Below are positions 35,924 to 42,190 of a stretch of DNA of 47,189 bases, piece after piece; within the stretch, counting starts at the first letter, position 1, and the number at the start of each line of letters is the position of its first letter. A program made the translations under genes and the position numbers. This DNA is from Gemmatimonadota bacterium (GTDB lineage: Bacteria > Latescibacterota > UBA2968). Below the pieces are notes generated by a model. That model saw only the letters and a list, made by a program, of their open reading frames with translations. It searched no databases and had not been told where the DNA came from. The DNA lies in NCBI GenBank assembly GCA_002714465.1, contig PAXL01000005.1:3527-50715 (forward strand), written 5' to 3'.

Positions 35924-37283
35924 CGACACGCGTGCACGCGTTCTGGTGGCGGATGACGAGTATCACATCCGTGAGGGGCTGAAAGAAGGCCTAGAGCGGG
36001 AGAACTATGTCGTCGATATGGCCGAGGATGGGGGCGAGGCGTTGGAGAGGATCCGCAGCGGGAACTACCAAGCGGGGATCTTCGATCTGAAAATGCCCCG
36101 GATCGACGGTCTTTCGCTTATCAGCCAGGTCAAAGAGGTGTCGCCCGAGACCGGCGTCATCCTAGTCACCGCTTTCGGCGATGTGGCGTCCGCTGTTGAG
36201 GCGATGCGTCACGGAGCGTATGACTACCTCACGAAGCCTGTCGACCTGAAACGGCTGAGGCTGTCGCTCCAGCATCTTCTGGAGCACCAGGCTCTGATCG
36301 CGGAGAACAAAGAACTCCGGGCAAAGCTCGGACCCTCCGCTGCGATTGATCTAATCGTCCGACGTAGCAACGCGATGAAGGCGGTTACGGACACGATCGA
36401 GCAGGCGGCCATGACGGATGTGCCCGTTTTGATCCGTGGCATGACAGGAACAGGCAAGGAGTTGGTGGCTCGTGCCATTCACCAGCGATCTAGGCGAGCG
36501 GGTAGGCCGCTGGTGGCAACCAATTGCGGTGCCATCCCGGAGTCACTGTTCGAGAGTGAGTTCTTCGGTTACAAGAAGGGCGCGTTCACTGGGGCCCACG
36601 CCGACAGAGACGGGATGCTGGCTGCGGCTCAGGGCGGCACCCTCTTTTTGGACGAGGTCGGCGAGATTCCGCCGCAGAACCAGTCTGACCTGCTGCGTGT
36701 GCTGGAGGACCGAAAGTTTACGCCTCTGGGTTCTACGAAGGCGGTAAATCTGGATGCGCGGGTGATTTTTGCGACGAACCGGGATCTAGAAAAGGAGGTG
36801 AAGGAGCGGCGTTTCCGTGAGGATCTGTACTACCGGATCAATATAGTACCGATACGTCTGCCGCGATTGAGTGACCGGAAAGAAGATATTCCGTTTCTCG
36901 TGGAGACCTTTTTGGAGGAGTTGTGCGCCCTGCACCACAAGGAAAGGAAACGCCTGACGGAGGAGGCAATGGAGCGGATTCTCTCTTATGCTTGGCCGGG
37001 CAATGTTCGCGAATTGAAGAATGCCATAGAGCGGGTCGTTGTGACCTGCAAGGACCGCGAGGTCGGGGCCAACGCCCTGCCAACTCGTGTTCAGGCAGGG
37101 CCCAAGACACCGGAGACGCTGGAGGTCGAGTTGGGGACTTCGATCGCTCAGACCGAGTCGGCGTTGATTCAAGCAACGCTCGAGTATGTTACATCAAATC
37201 GGAAACAGGCAGCTGAGATTCTGGGAATCAGCGTTCGAAGCCTGCAATATAAGCTGAAGGAGCTGCGGAAGGAGGGGGGGTAG
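35916..37283 (+). CDS. NtrC-family sigma-54-dependent response regulator
   Basis: This is a 455-residue activator with three domains. The receiver (1-120) has phospho-acceptor Asp57 in GIFDLKMPRIDG and Lys107 in YLTKPVD. The AAA+ domain has Walker A GMTGTGKE (175-182) and the intact GAFTGA loop (222-227) that contacts sigma-54, plus Walker B LFLDEVGEIP. The C-terminal Fis-type helix-turn-helix (about 428-450) includes NRKQAAEILGISVRSLQYKLK. The TTG start lies within the kinase gene. A consensus sigma-54 promoter with dyads just downstream suggests one direct target. NtrC is the best comparison, but other NtrC-family roles are possible. Confidence 0.9.
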   Translation: MADDTRARVLVADDEYHIREGLKEGLERENYVVDMAEDGGEALERIRSGNYQAGIFDLKMPRIDGLSLISQVKEVSPETGVILVTAFGDVASAVEAMRHGAYDYLTKPVDLKRLRLSLQHLLEHQALIAENKELRAKLGPSAAIDLIVRRSNAMKAVTDTIEQAAMTDVPVLIRGMTGTGKELVARAIHQRSRRAGRPLVATNCGAIPESLFESEFFGYKKGAFTGAHADRDGMLAAAQGGTLFLDEVGEIPPQNQSDLLRVLEDRKFTPLGSTKAVNLDARVIFATNRDLEKEVKERRFREDLYYRINIVPIRLPRLSDRKEDIPFLVETFLEELCALHHKERKRLTEEAMERILSYAWPGNVRELKNAIERVVVTCKDREVGANALPTRVQAGPKTPETLEVELGTSIAQTESALIQATLEYVTSNRKQAAEILGISVRSLQYKLKELRKEGG

Positions 37284-37330
37284 TGCAAAACTTGCGTGAA
37301 GGGCCAGGGTTTGCGTGCAGATTTTGCACG
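37283..37330 (+). promoter_or_regulatory. Candidate enhancer dyads for the sigma-54 promoter
   Basis: CGTGCA-N5-TGCACG at 37314-37330 is a perfect dyad. A second, shorter dyad (GCAA-N3-TTGC) is centred near 37290, about 32 bp away. GTGCAAAA and TTTTGCAC at the outer ends also form an 8-bp inverted repeat, and TTGCGTG is repeated directly. The dyads lie about 130-165 bp before the predicted start, the usual range for NtrC-type enhancers. Confidence 0.45.
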
Positions 37331-37357
37331 AATTCCGAGCTGCGAAGGTCGCTCTCC

Positions 37358-37390
37358 AGCCGATGTGACAAGGATCATATCGGCTTTTTT
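37358..37390 (+). terminator. Terminator after the ntrC-like gene
   Basis: AGCCGAT and ATCGGCT form a 7-bp stem with a 14-nt loop, followed by six T (37385-37390). It ends the ntrB-ntrC transcript before the sigma-54 promoter. Confidence 0.65.
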
Positions 37391-37428
37391 GTTTATAAAC
37401 AATGTGTTACGGATCTGTTGCGATCGTG

Positions 37429-37444
37429 TGGCACCGCCCTTGCT
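37429..37444 (+). promoter_or_regulatory. Sigma-54 (RpoN) promoter upstream of ptsN
   Basis: TGGCACCGCCCTTGCT is a full match to the -24/-12 consensus TGGCAC-N5-TTGC(A/T), with the GG and GC doublets ten bases apart. The expected start is near 37455. It lies between the terminator of the ntrC-like gene and the EIIA gene. Confidence 0.75.
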
Positions 37445-37489
37445 TTTTTAATTAGCTTGCAAAATCAAGGGAGAGACCTATAGGCTAGA

Positions 37490-37580
37490 ACCCGCCTAGT
37501 TAAACGGTTTTTGGCAGATGCTTCCCTTGGTAAAGGCCAAGGGGGGCGCAAATTTTGCGCCCAGGCCTCTGGGGGGATGG
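37490..37580 (+). promoter_or_regulatory. Structured leader before ptsN
   Basis: Several short hairpins follow one another: TAGGC/GCCTA, CCTTGG/CCAAGG, GGGCGC/GCGCCC (a near-palindrome with AAATTTT in the middle) and CCAG/CTGG. The last ends just before the likely ATG at 37584. They may mask the ribosome site. No known riboswitch class was recognised. Confidence 0.4.
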
Positions 37581-37583
37581 GGC

Positions 37584-38078
37584 ATGATAAGGAAGGCGTT
37601 CGGGCCAAAACCAGAAATGACCGTCGCGACAGAGCTGATAGATCGGATCGATCCGCAGCTGATGGTGCCGAATCTCCAGTCAGGAGACCGGCTGGGAGCG
37701 ATCAAGGAGCTTGTCGACAGGATGCATGAGGCAGGCTGGGTCGATGACAGCCTGAGCTTCCTGCAGTCCGTCTTAGTTCGTGAGGACTTGGAGAGTACAG
37801 TGGTTACGGAAGGGGTCGCCTTTCCTCACGCACGCAGCCACGCTGTTAAGCGGCTGGGCGCGGCTGTTGGTGTTTCCCGACAGGGCGTTAGGTTCGGTGA
37901 CCAGGGCGAGCCGGTGCATGTTGTTTGTTTGCTTGGCGCTCCAACTAGCAATTCGGACGACTATTTGCCCCTGCTTGCCCGAGTAAGCCAGACTTTTGAC
38001 GATAGGGCGTTTCAGGAGTGTCTTTTGGAGTGCTCATCCAGCGAGCATATGTATCGCGCGATCCGGGCGGCACTGTAG
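37584..38078 (+). CDS. ptsN: PTS EIIA(Ntr)-like protein
   Basis: This is a cytoplasmic EIIA domain of the nitrogen-related phosphotransferase type, which takes phosphate from a phosphocarrier protein and controls targets by binding. The phospho-acceptor is His82 in GVAFPHARSHAVKRL. The rest of the fold is present (VSRQGVRFGDQGEPVHVVCLLGAP, then DDYLPLLARVSQTF). The ATG at 37584 is preferred since a G-rich ribosome-site-like stretch precedes it; starting at 37518 would translate through the leader hairpins. The length is 164 residues, near the PtsN norm. It sits behind a sigma-54 promoter and directly upstream of a sigma-factor gene. Confidence 0.85.
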   Translation: MIRKAFGPKPEMTVATELIDRIDPQLMVPNLQSGDRLGAIKELVDRMHEAGWVDDSLSFLQSVLVREDLESTVVTEGVAFPHARSHAVKRLGAAVGVSRQGVRFGDQGEPVHVVCLLGAPTSNSDDYLPLLARVSQTFDDRAFQECLLECSSSEHMYRAIRAAL

Positions 38079-38118
38079 CCGTTGATCCAGCACGTCTCAT
38101 CACTTAGGAGGTTGGCCT

Positions 38119-38970
38119 TTGGCAGGTATCACGATTCAGGATAGCGAGTCGCTTGATCTTTATCTCCGCGACATCTCCTCTTCCAAGCCGCTTTCTGGCG
38201 CGGAAGAGATCGAATTGGCCCGGCTGATAAAGAAAGGTAACCAACGTGCAAGAGACCAACTGGTCTCTGCCAACCTGCGTTTTGTCGTAAGCGTCGCGCG
38301 TGAGTACCAGAATCACGGGGTGCCGCTTTCTGATCTGATCAGCGCCGGTAACGTCGGTCTGATGACGGCTGCGGAGCGTTTCGACGGGACTCGCGGATTC
38401 AAGTTTATCTCCTACGCCGTCTGGTGGATCCGTCAGGCCATCCACCAGAGCCTGGCACAGGACTCCCGCGTGGTTCGACTCCCGATCAACCGAATCGACC
38501 TACTGCACAACATTTCGAAGGTCTCACGGGAACTCCGTCAGAACACGGAGAAAGAGCCGGAGCCCGAGGTGATCGCGAAAGAGCTAGGCGTTTCGGAGGA
38601 GATGGTTAAGGACACGTTGCTTCGCGCGCGTGATGTCTGGTCGCTCGACGCTTCTTTCAAGGAGGACGACGAACATAGCCTGATAAACATTTTGCCGGAT
38701 ACGAGCCAGCAGGCTCCTGACACCGAAGTGGTTGAAGATTCGGTGAAGATCCAGGTCGAAGAGGTGCTCGAGTCCCTGGATGATCGCGAGCAGGAGGTTC
38801 TTCGACTGTATTTCGGACTTGGTGATGATGAGCCGATGACGCTGGAGGAGATTGGTGTGCGGTTTAACTTGACGCGTGAGCGTGTGCGCCAGATCAAAGA
38901 GAAGGCGCTTCGTCGTCTGCGCCATCCACGACGGTGCGCTCTGCTCGAGCCGCTTATGGAACCCGCATAG
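38119..38970 (+). CDS. Primary-type sigma-70 family factor (short RpoD-like)
   Basis: This is an RNA polymerase sigma factor of group 1/2. Region 1.2 is SLDLYLRDISSSKPLSGAEEIELA. Region 2 has LVSANLRFVVSVAREYQNHGVPLSDLI and GFKFISYAVWWIRQAI (-10 recognition). Region 3 spans about 135-205, and region 4 has LTRERVRQIKEKALRRLRH (-35 recognition). The 283 residues lack region 1.1 and the non-conserved insert of the E. coli type, which resembles the short primary sigma of FCB bacteria. Whether it is the housekeeping or an alternative copy is not settled. The TTG start has TAGGAG 8 nt upstream. It lies 40 bp after ptsN and may share its transcript. Confidence 0.88.
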   Translation: MAGITIQDSESLDLYLRDISSSKPLSGAEEIELARLIKKGNQRARDQLVSANLRFVVSVAREYQNHGVPLSDLISAGNVGLMTAAERFDGTRGFKFISYAVWWIRQAIHQSLAQDSRVVRLPINRIDLLHNISKVSRELRQNTEKEPEPEVIAKELGVSEEMVKDTLLRARDVWSLDASFKEDDEHSLINILPDTSQQAPDTEVVEDSVKIQVEEVLESLDDREQEVLRLYFGLGDDEPMTLEEIGVRFNLTRERVRQIKEKALRRLRHPRRCALLEPLMEPA

Positions 38971-39029
38971 ACGATTGATTGTCAGGCCCTGTGTGGTTTG
39001 ACCTATGCAGAATATCAAGCAATACCTGA

Positions 39030-39398
39030 AGTGAACTAGTCGGCCTGTTCCGCGAGTCAGGGGCCATCACGGACTCCGCCGATTCCTTTTCGCACTTCTA
39101 TCGAAAGAACAGCGTTTTGGTAGCGGTGTCTGAAAGGGCTTCGCTCTTTCTCACTACCGAGGCGATTCCAGGGTCGTCGTCGGTCTAGGGATGTCACTCA
39201 TAGGGGGGCGCGATCGTCCGGATCTTGTTTCTGGTCGGTTGGCCGAACAAGCACCAGGACGCATACCTCAAGACGGTTGTCGAAGTTGCTAGTGCGCTCC
39301 ACCTTGATTCCGTCAGATCCCAGATCCTTTCCTTGCAGGATGTCTCCGAGGGCGTTCAGCTGATTTGGAGCGCCTCGCACGCCAGTATTACCACCTGA
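39030..39398 (+). pseudogene. Decayed PTS EIIA-like gene remnant
   Basis: One frame (codons starting at 39030) reads as an EIIA-like protein broken by two TAG stops, at 39186 and 39201. The first part, LFRESGAITDSADSFSHFY... then VLVAVSERASLF, matches the pattern of the active ptsN upstream (LVREDLESTVVTEGVAFPHAR..., VGVSRQGVRF). The part after the stops, VRILFLVGWPNKHQDAYLKTVVEVASAL, matches VHVVCLLGAP...DDYLPLLARVSQTF. The N-terminal half is missing and no start codon fits. TAG ends other genes here, so read-through is unlikely. It lies 60 bp after the sigma gene. The resemblance was judged by eye. Confidence 0.5.
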
Positions 39399-39459
39399 CG
39401 CAACTGGCCCGAAGTCCCAAGAAACCCTTATTTGACGCGCGATTCTGTCTGTTCAGGCG

Positions 39460-39488
39460 TTGACCGGTCGTCCGGATCACCCTATATT
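39460..39488 (+). promoter_or_regulatory. Strong sigma-70 promoter in a gene-free stretch
   Basis: TTGACC, 17 bases, TATATT: five of six at both boxes with ideal spacing. The start would be near 39495. No ORF follows for over 500 bp, so it drives either a non-coding RNA or a very long HU leader. Confidence 0.5.
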
Positions 39489-39494
39489 CGATTG

Positions 39495-39885
39495 TGCTGA
39501 AACTGTGGTCGGCCGGACGCAATTGAGGATGGCCGTGGTGGCTACCCCGGCTACCATGCCACCAAGGCACTGGTTAAGTTGGCTGGAGCCGCGACGTAGG
39601 CGGCCGCTCGCCCGTATAGACCGACCTTGACAACGCGATACAGCCAGACGACCGGCCGTCTCCGGATGTAGACGGCCACAATAGTCCAGTTCCCCCCAAC
39701 TGGCGGGTCGCGACAAGGCCACCAAGATATTTTGAACCCCTTACTATCAGCGCAAGAGGCGCCCCAATTCGAGTATACGCCCAGTAAATCGGCAAGGGCG
39801 GACTTCTCCAGCCCTCAAGTATCAGCCCGGTTCTCGGACCCATCAGGAGGGCGGAGGTGATCACGACGACGTCACCTAGGTTTAT
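39495..39885 (+). ncRNA. Candidate structured non-coding RNA or long leader
   Basis: Downstream of the promoter lie several perfect hairpins: GGTGGC/GCCACC (39537-39563), GGCCGTCT/AGACGGCC with an 8-nt loop (39654-39677), CCAGTT/AACTGG with a C6 loop (39686-39703), and AGGTGA/TCACCT (39855-39877) followed by a weak T-rich tract. The small ORFs here do not look coding. I could not match it to tmRNA, RNase P RNA, SRP RNA or 6S RNA. The ends are guesses. Confidence 0.25.
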
Positions 39886-40015
39886 TTAAACTTGAGTCGC
39901 AGGCGGGGGAATACGAATCAGAAGTATCGCAGTCGGCACTCATCCTCAGTAAACATGTCGTTCTCAGAGAATCCCTAGCAGTCGAGTGGGCCAGTCAGGC
40001 CCGAGACCATCACAG

Positions 40016-40044
40016 CCACGCTTGCAGCGTGGGAAGGAGGTGAA
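40016..40044 (+). promoter_or_regulatory. Hairpin and full-length Shine-Dalgarno before HU
   Basis: CCACGC/GCGTGG form a 6-bp stem (40016-40032), immediately followed by AAGGAGGTGA, a ten-base match to the 3' end of 16S rRNA. The ATG is 4 nt later. This is far stronger than other ribosome sites in the window. Confidence 0.7.
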
Positions 40045-40047
40045 CCG

Positions 40048-40323
40048 ATGCCCAACAAGGCAGATTTAATAGACACGATTGCCAACGCAGCCGACCTATC
40101 GAAGTCTCAAGCTGGTGCAGCGCTCGAAGCACTGCTTGGCGATATCACGGGCGCGCTATCTAAGGGTGAGCGCGTAGCCATCGCCGGTTTCGGGACGTTC
40201 CAGATCAGTGAGCGTGCCGCCCGCCAGGGTCGTAATCCGCAGACGGGTGCGACGATTCAGATCGCGGCTAGCAAGAATGTGCGCTTCAAGGCTGGAAAGC
40301 AACTGAAAGACGCTGTGAACTAG
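40048..40323 (+). CDS. hup: HU-family DNA-binding protein
   Basis: This is a small histone-like protein that bends and packages DNA as a dimer. The 91 residues begin MPNKADLIDTIANAADLSKSQAGAALEALL, a normal HU dimerisation half. The arm follows with VAIAGFGTFQISERAARQGRNPQTGATIQIAASKNVRFKAGKQLKDAVN; the GRNPQTG tip that inserts into the minor groove is intact. HU and IHF are not fully separable by sequence. It is a single-gene unit with a very strong ribosome site and a strong terminator, as expected for an abundant protein. Confidence 0.95.
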   Translation: MPNKADLIDTIANAADLSKSQAGAALEALLGDITGALSKGERVAIAGFGTFQISERAARQGRNPQTGATIQIAASKNVRFKAGKQLKDAVN

Positions 40324-40345
40324 CACCGAGTTGATCGTTGAGTGT

Positions 40346-40386
40346 CGGGAGCCCCGGGGTCTATGATCCCGGGGCTCCCGCTTTCT
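40346..40386 (+). terminator. Terminator after HU
   Basis: A perfect 13-bp stem (40346-40358 with 40368-40380) rich in G and C has a 9-nt loop and is followed by CTTTCT. The T-tract is short but the stem is very strong. Confidence 0.75.
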
Positions 40387-40526
40387 GGTCCGAAGCAGCC
40401 GCGCTCTTATCGGTTAACGCCCATTTAACGATCACGAAACAATTCTGAAACACAAGGGCGCTAAGTTACGCAACCCGATCTAAAAGAATCCTTAATCCAA
40501 AACCGGAACAAAAACAATATCTTACG

Positions 40527-41861
40527 ATGAATCAAGGCAGTAAGGACTACGTTCTGAACGCGGCAAAGGAGCACCAAGTCAAATTCATACGGCTCTGGTT
40601 CTCCGATATCCTTGGCTTCCTCAAAAGTGTTGCCATCCCGGTCGAGCAGCTTGAGGAGGCCCTCGAGGAGGGCGTCGGGTTCGATGGCTCATCTGTCGAG
40701 GGGTTCGCTAGGATCGACGAGAGCGACATGATCGCCTTGCCCGATCCGGCCACCTTCCAGGTCCTGCCATTCAGGCCGCAAGGCAGGCAGGCCGTAGCCC
40801 GGATGTTCTGTGACATCCTGCTGCCCTCGGGAAAGCCCTATGCGGGAGATCCACGGTATGTGCTGAAGCGCAACCTGAAACGGGCCGCTGACCTAGGTTA
40901 TACATTCTACGTGAGCCCGGAGCTGGAATACTACTACTTTAAGAGTCCGAACCCTCCGCTTGAGGTGCTTGATACCGGCGGATACTTTGATCTCACCCCG
41001 CTGGACGAAGCAAGCGATCTGAGGCGCGAAACGGTGCTTGCGCTCGAAGGCATGGGGATCGAGGTCGCGTCGAGTCACCACGAGGGTGCACCGAGTCAGC
41101 ACGAGATCGACCTGCTGTATACGGATGCGCTGACTATGGCCGATTCGGCGATGACTTATCGCTTGGTGGTAAAGGAGATCGCGATTGCGAACGGTGTATG
41201 GGCAACGTTCATGCCGAAGCCGCTTTATGGCGAGAACGGGAACGGGATGCACACACACATGTCTCTGTTCAAGGGTGAGCGGAATGCGTTTTACAACCCG
41301 AAAGATCCAGATCTTCTGTCGAGGACTGCGAAATATTACATCGCCGGGCTTCTGAAGCATGCAAGTGAGATGACCCTGATCACGAACCAGTGGGTTAACT
41401 CGTATAAGCGGCTTGTCCCCGGCTACGAGGCGCCGATCTACAAGACTTGGGCGACGGTCAGCCGGTCGGATCTAGTCAGGGTTCCGGCTTACAAGCCGGG
41501 GAAAGAGAGTGCGATGCGTGTGGAGTATCGATCGCCTGACCCTGCCTGTAACCCTTATCTGGCCTTTGCCGTGATGCTGGCGAGCGGTCTCGAAGGGATC
41601 GAAAACCGCTATAAGCTGCAGAAGGCGAACGAGGCGGATGTAAGCAGAATGGCTGAGGCTGAAAGCAAAAAGGCCAAGGTCGGTGTGCTGCCGAAAGATC
41701 TGTCGCAGGCGATCGAAGAAGCGGAGGGGAGTAAACTCCTTCGGAGTGCGCTGGGCGATCACGTTTTCGAGAAGTTCATCGAAAACAAGAAGATCGAGTG
41801 GGACAACTACCGGGCTCAAGTCACGACCTATGAGCTTGACCAGTATCTGAAGGTGCTTTAG
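40527..41861 (+). CDS. glnA: Glutamine synthetase type I (alpha-like)
   Basis: GlnA makes glutamine from glutamate, ammonia and ATP as a dodecamer. The 444 residues match the shorter GSI-alpha group, lacking the 25-residue insert of the beta group. Seen are VGFDGSSVEGFARIDESDM (near 50-68), the metal/ATP region PELEYYYF, the NGNGMHTHMSLF signature, and KRLVPGYEAPIY with the RxxxRVEYRSPDP block. The site where beta-type enzymes carry the adenylylated Tyr (NLYxLP) reads DVSRMA near 371-376, so no acceptor Tyr is seen. Regulation must differ from the E. coli cascade despite glnD nearby. No sigma-54 promoter was found upstream. Confidence 0.95.
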   Translation: MNQGSKDYVLNAAKEHQVKFIRLWFSDILGFLKSVAIPVEQLEEALEEGVGFDGSSVEGFARIDESDMIALPDPATFQVLPFRPQGRQAVARMFCDILLPSGKPYAGDPRYVLKRNLKRAADLGYTFYVSPELEYYYFKSPNPPLEVLDTGGYFDLTPLDEASDLRRETVLALEGMGIEVASSHHEGAPSQHEIDLLYTDALTMADSAMTYRLVVKEIAIANGVWATFMPKPLYGENGNGMHTHMSLFKGERNAFYNPKDPDLLSRTAKYYIAGLLKHASEMTLITNQWVNSYKRLVPGYEAPIYKTWATVSRSDLVRVPAYKPGKESAMRVEYRSPDPACNPYLAFAVMLASGLEGIENRYKLQKANEADVSRMAEAESKKAKVGVLPKDLSQAIEEAEGSKLLRSALGDHVFEKFIENKKIEWDNYRAQVTTYELDQYLKVL

Positions 41862-42124
41862 TGGGTAAGGCTAGGCGGCCATGTCCGCGTGGACTGTATG
41901 ACGGCTGTCCCATTTCGCGAGAACTCTGTACCGAGGATCATGAGAAGACTGGACAGTGGAATTGCCTGAAGTTACTGGAGGATCTTGAGTTCTTTCTGTT
42001 CGGTTCGAGCGAGACGGGCGAGTCCCAAGAGGAGATCTACCAGAAAAGCTACGATGACAGTGGCGAGGTGAGGACGCTGGAGGATCTGATGTGTGTGCTC
42101 GAAGGGGAAGGGAATTGCGAATAG
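41861..42124 (+). CDS. Small cysteine-containing protein coupled to glnA
   Basis: I do not recognise this 87-residue protein. The GTG start overlaps the last base of the glnA stop, and AAGGTG lies 5-6 nt upstream, so it should be translated with glnA. Four of its cysteines fall in the first 36 residues (C8, C16, C23 and C36, in CPRGLYDGCPISRELC and later NCLKLL), a spacing that could bind a metal. The rest is acidic (pI clearly low) with a helix LKLLEDLEFFLFG. A terminator follows closely. A role in glutamine synthetase control is possible, by analogy with other small GS partners, but this is a guess. Confidence 0.6.
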   Translation: MGKARRPCPRGLYDGCPISRELCTEDHEKTGQWNCLKLLEDLEFFLFGSSETGESQEEIYQKSYDDSGEVRTLEDLMCVLEGEGNCE

Positions 42125-42154
42125 ATAATCGAGAATAGAAGGTTCAAAAGGCGG

Positions 42155-42190
42155 ACCCGAAAGCGACTATAGCTTTCGGGTTTTGTGTTT
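42155..42190 (+). terminator. Terminator after glnA and the small gene
   Basis: ACCCGAAAGC and GCTTTCGGGT pair perfectly with a 7-nt loop, then TTTTGTGTTT. The T-tract runs into the end of the convergent larC gene, so it may serve both sides weakly. Confidence 0.75.

Noticed and set aside
37518..37583. Upstream ATG for the EIIA gene
   Set aside because: It would translate the leader hairpins into residues unlike any EIIA, and it has no ribosome site.
39186..39203. TAG stops in the EIIA-like frame read through as a recoded codon
   Set aside because: TAG ends several intact genes here (for example the sigma factor and tatD), and RF1, which reads TAG, is present.
39477..39864. Small - strand open frames of 82 and 96 codons in the gene-free stretch before HU
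   Set aside because: Composition rich in Arg, Gly and Ser without any recognisable pattern; the two overlap each other and have no ribosome sites.
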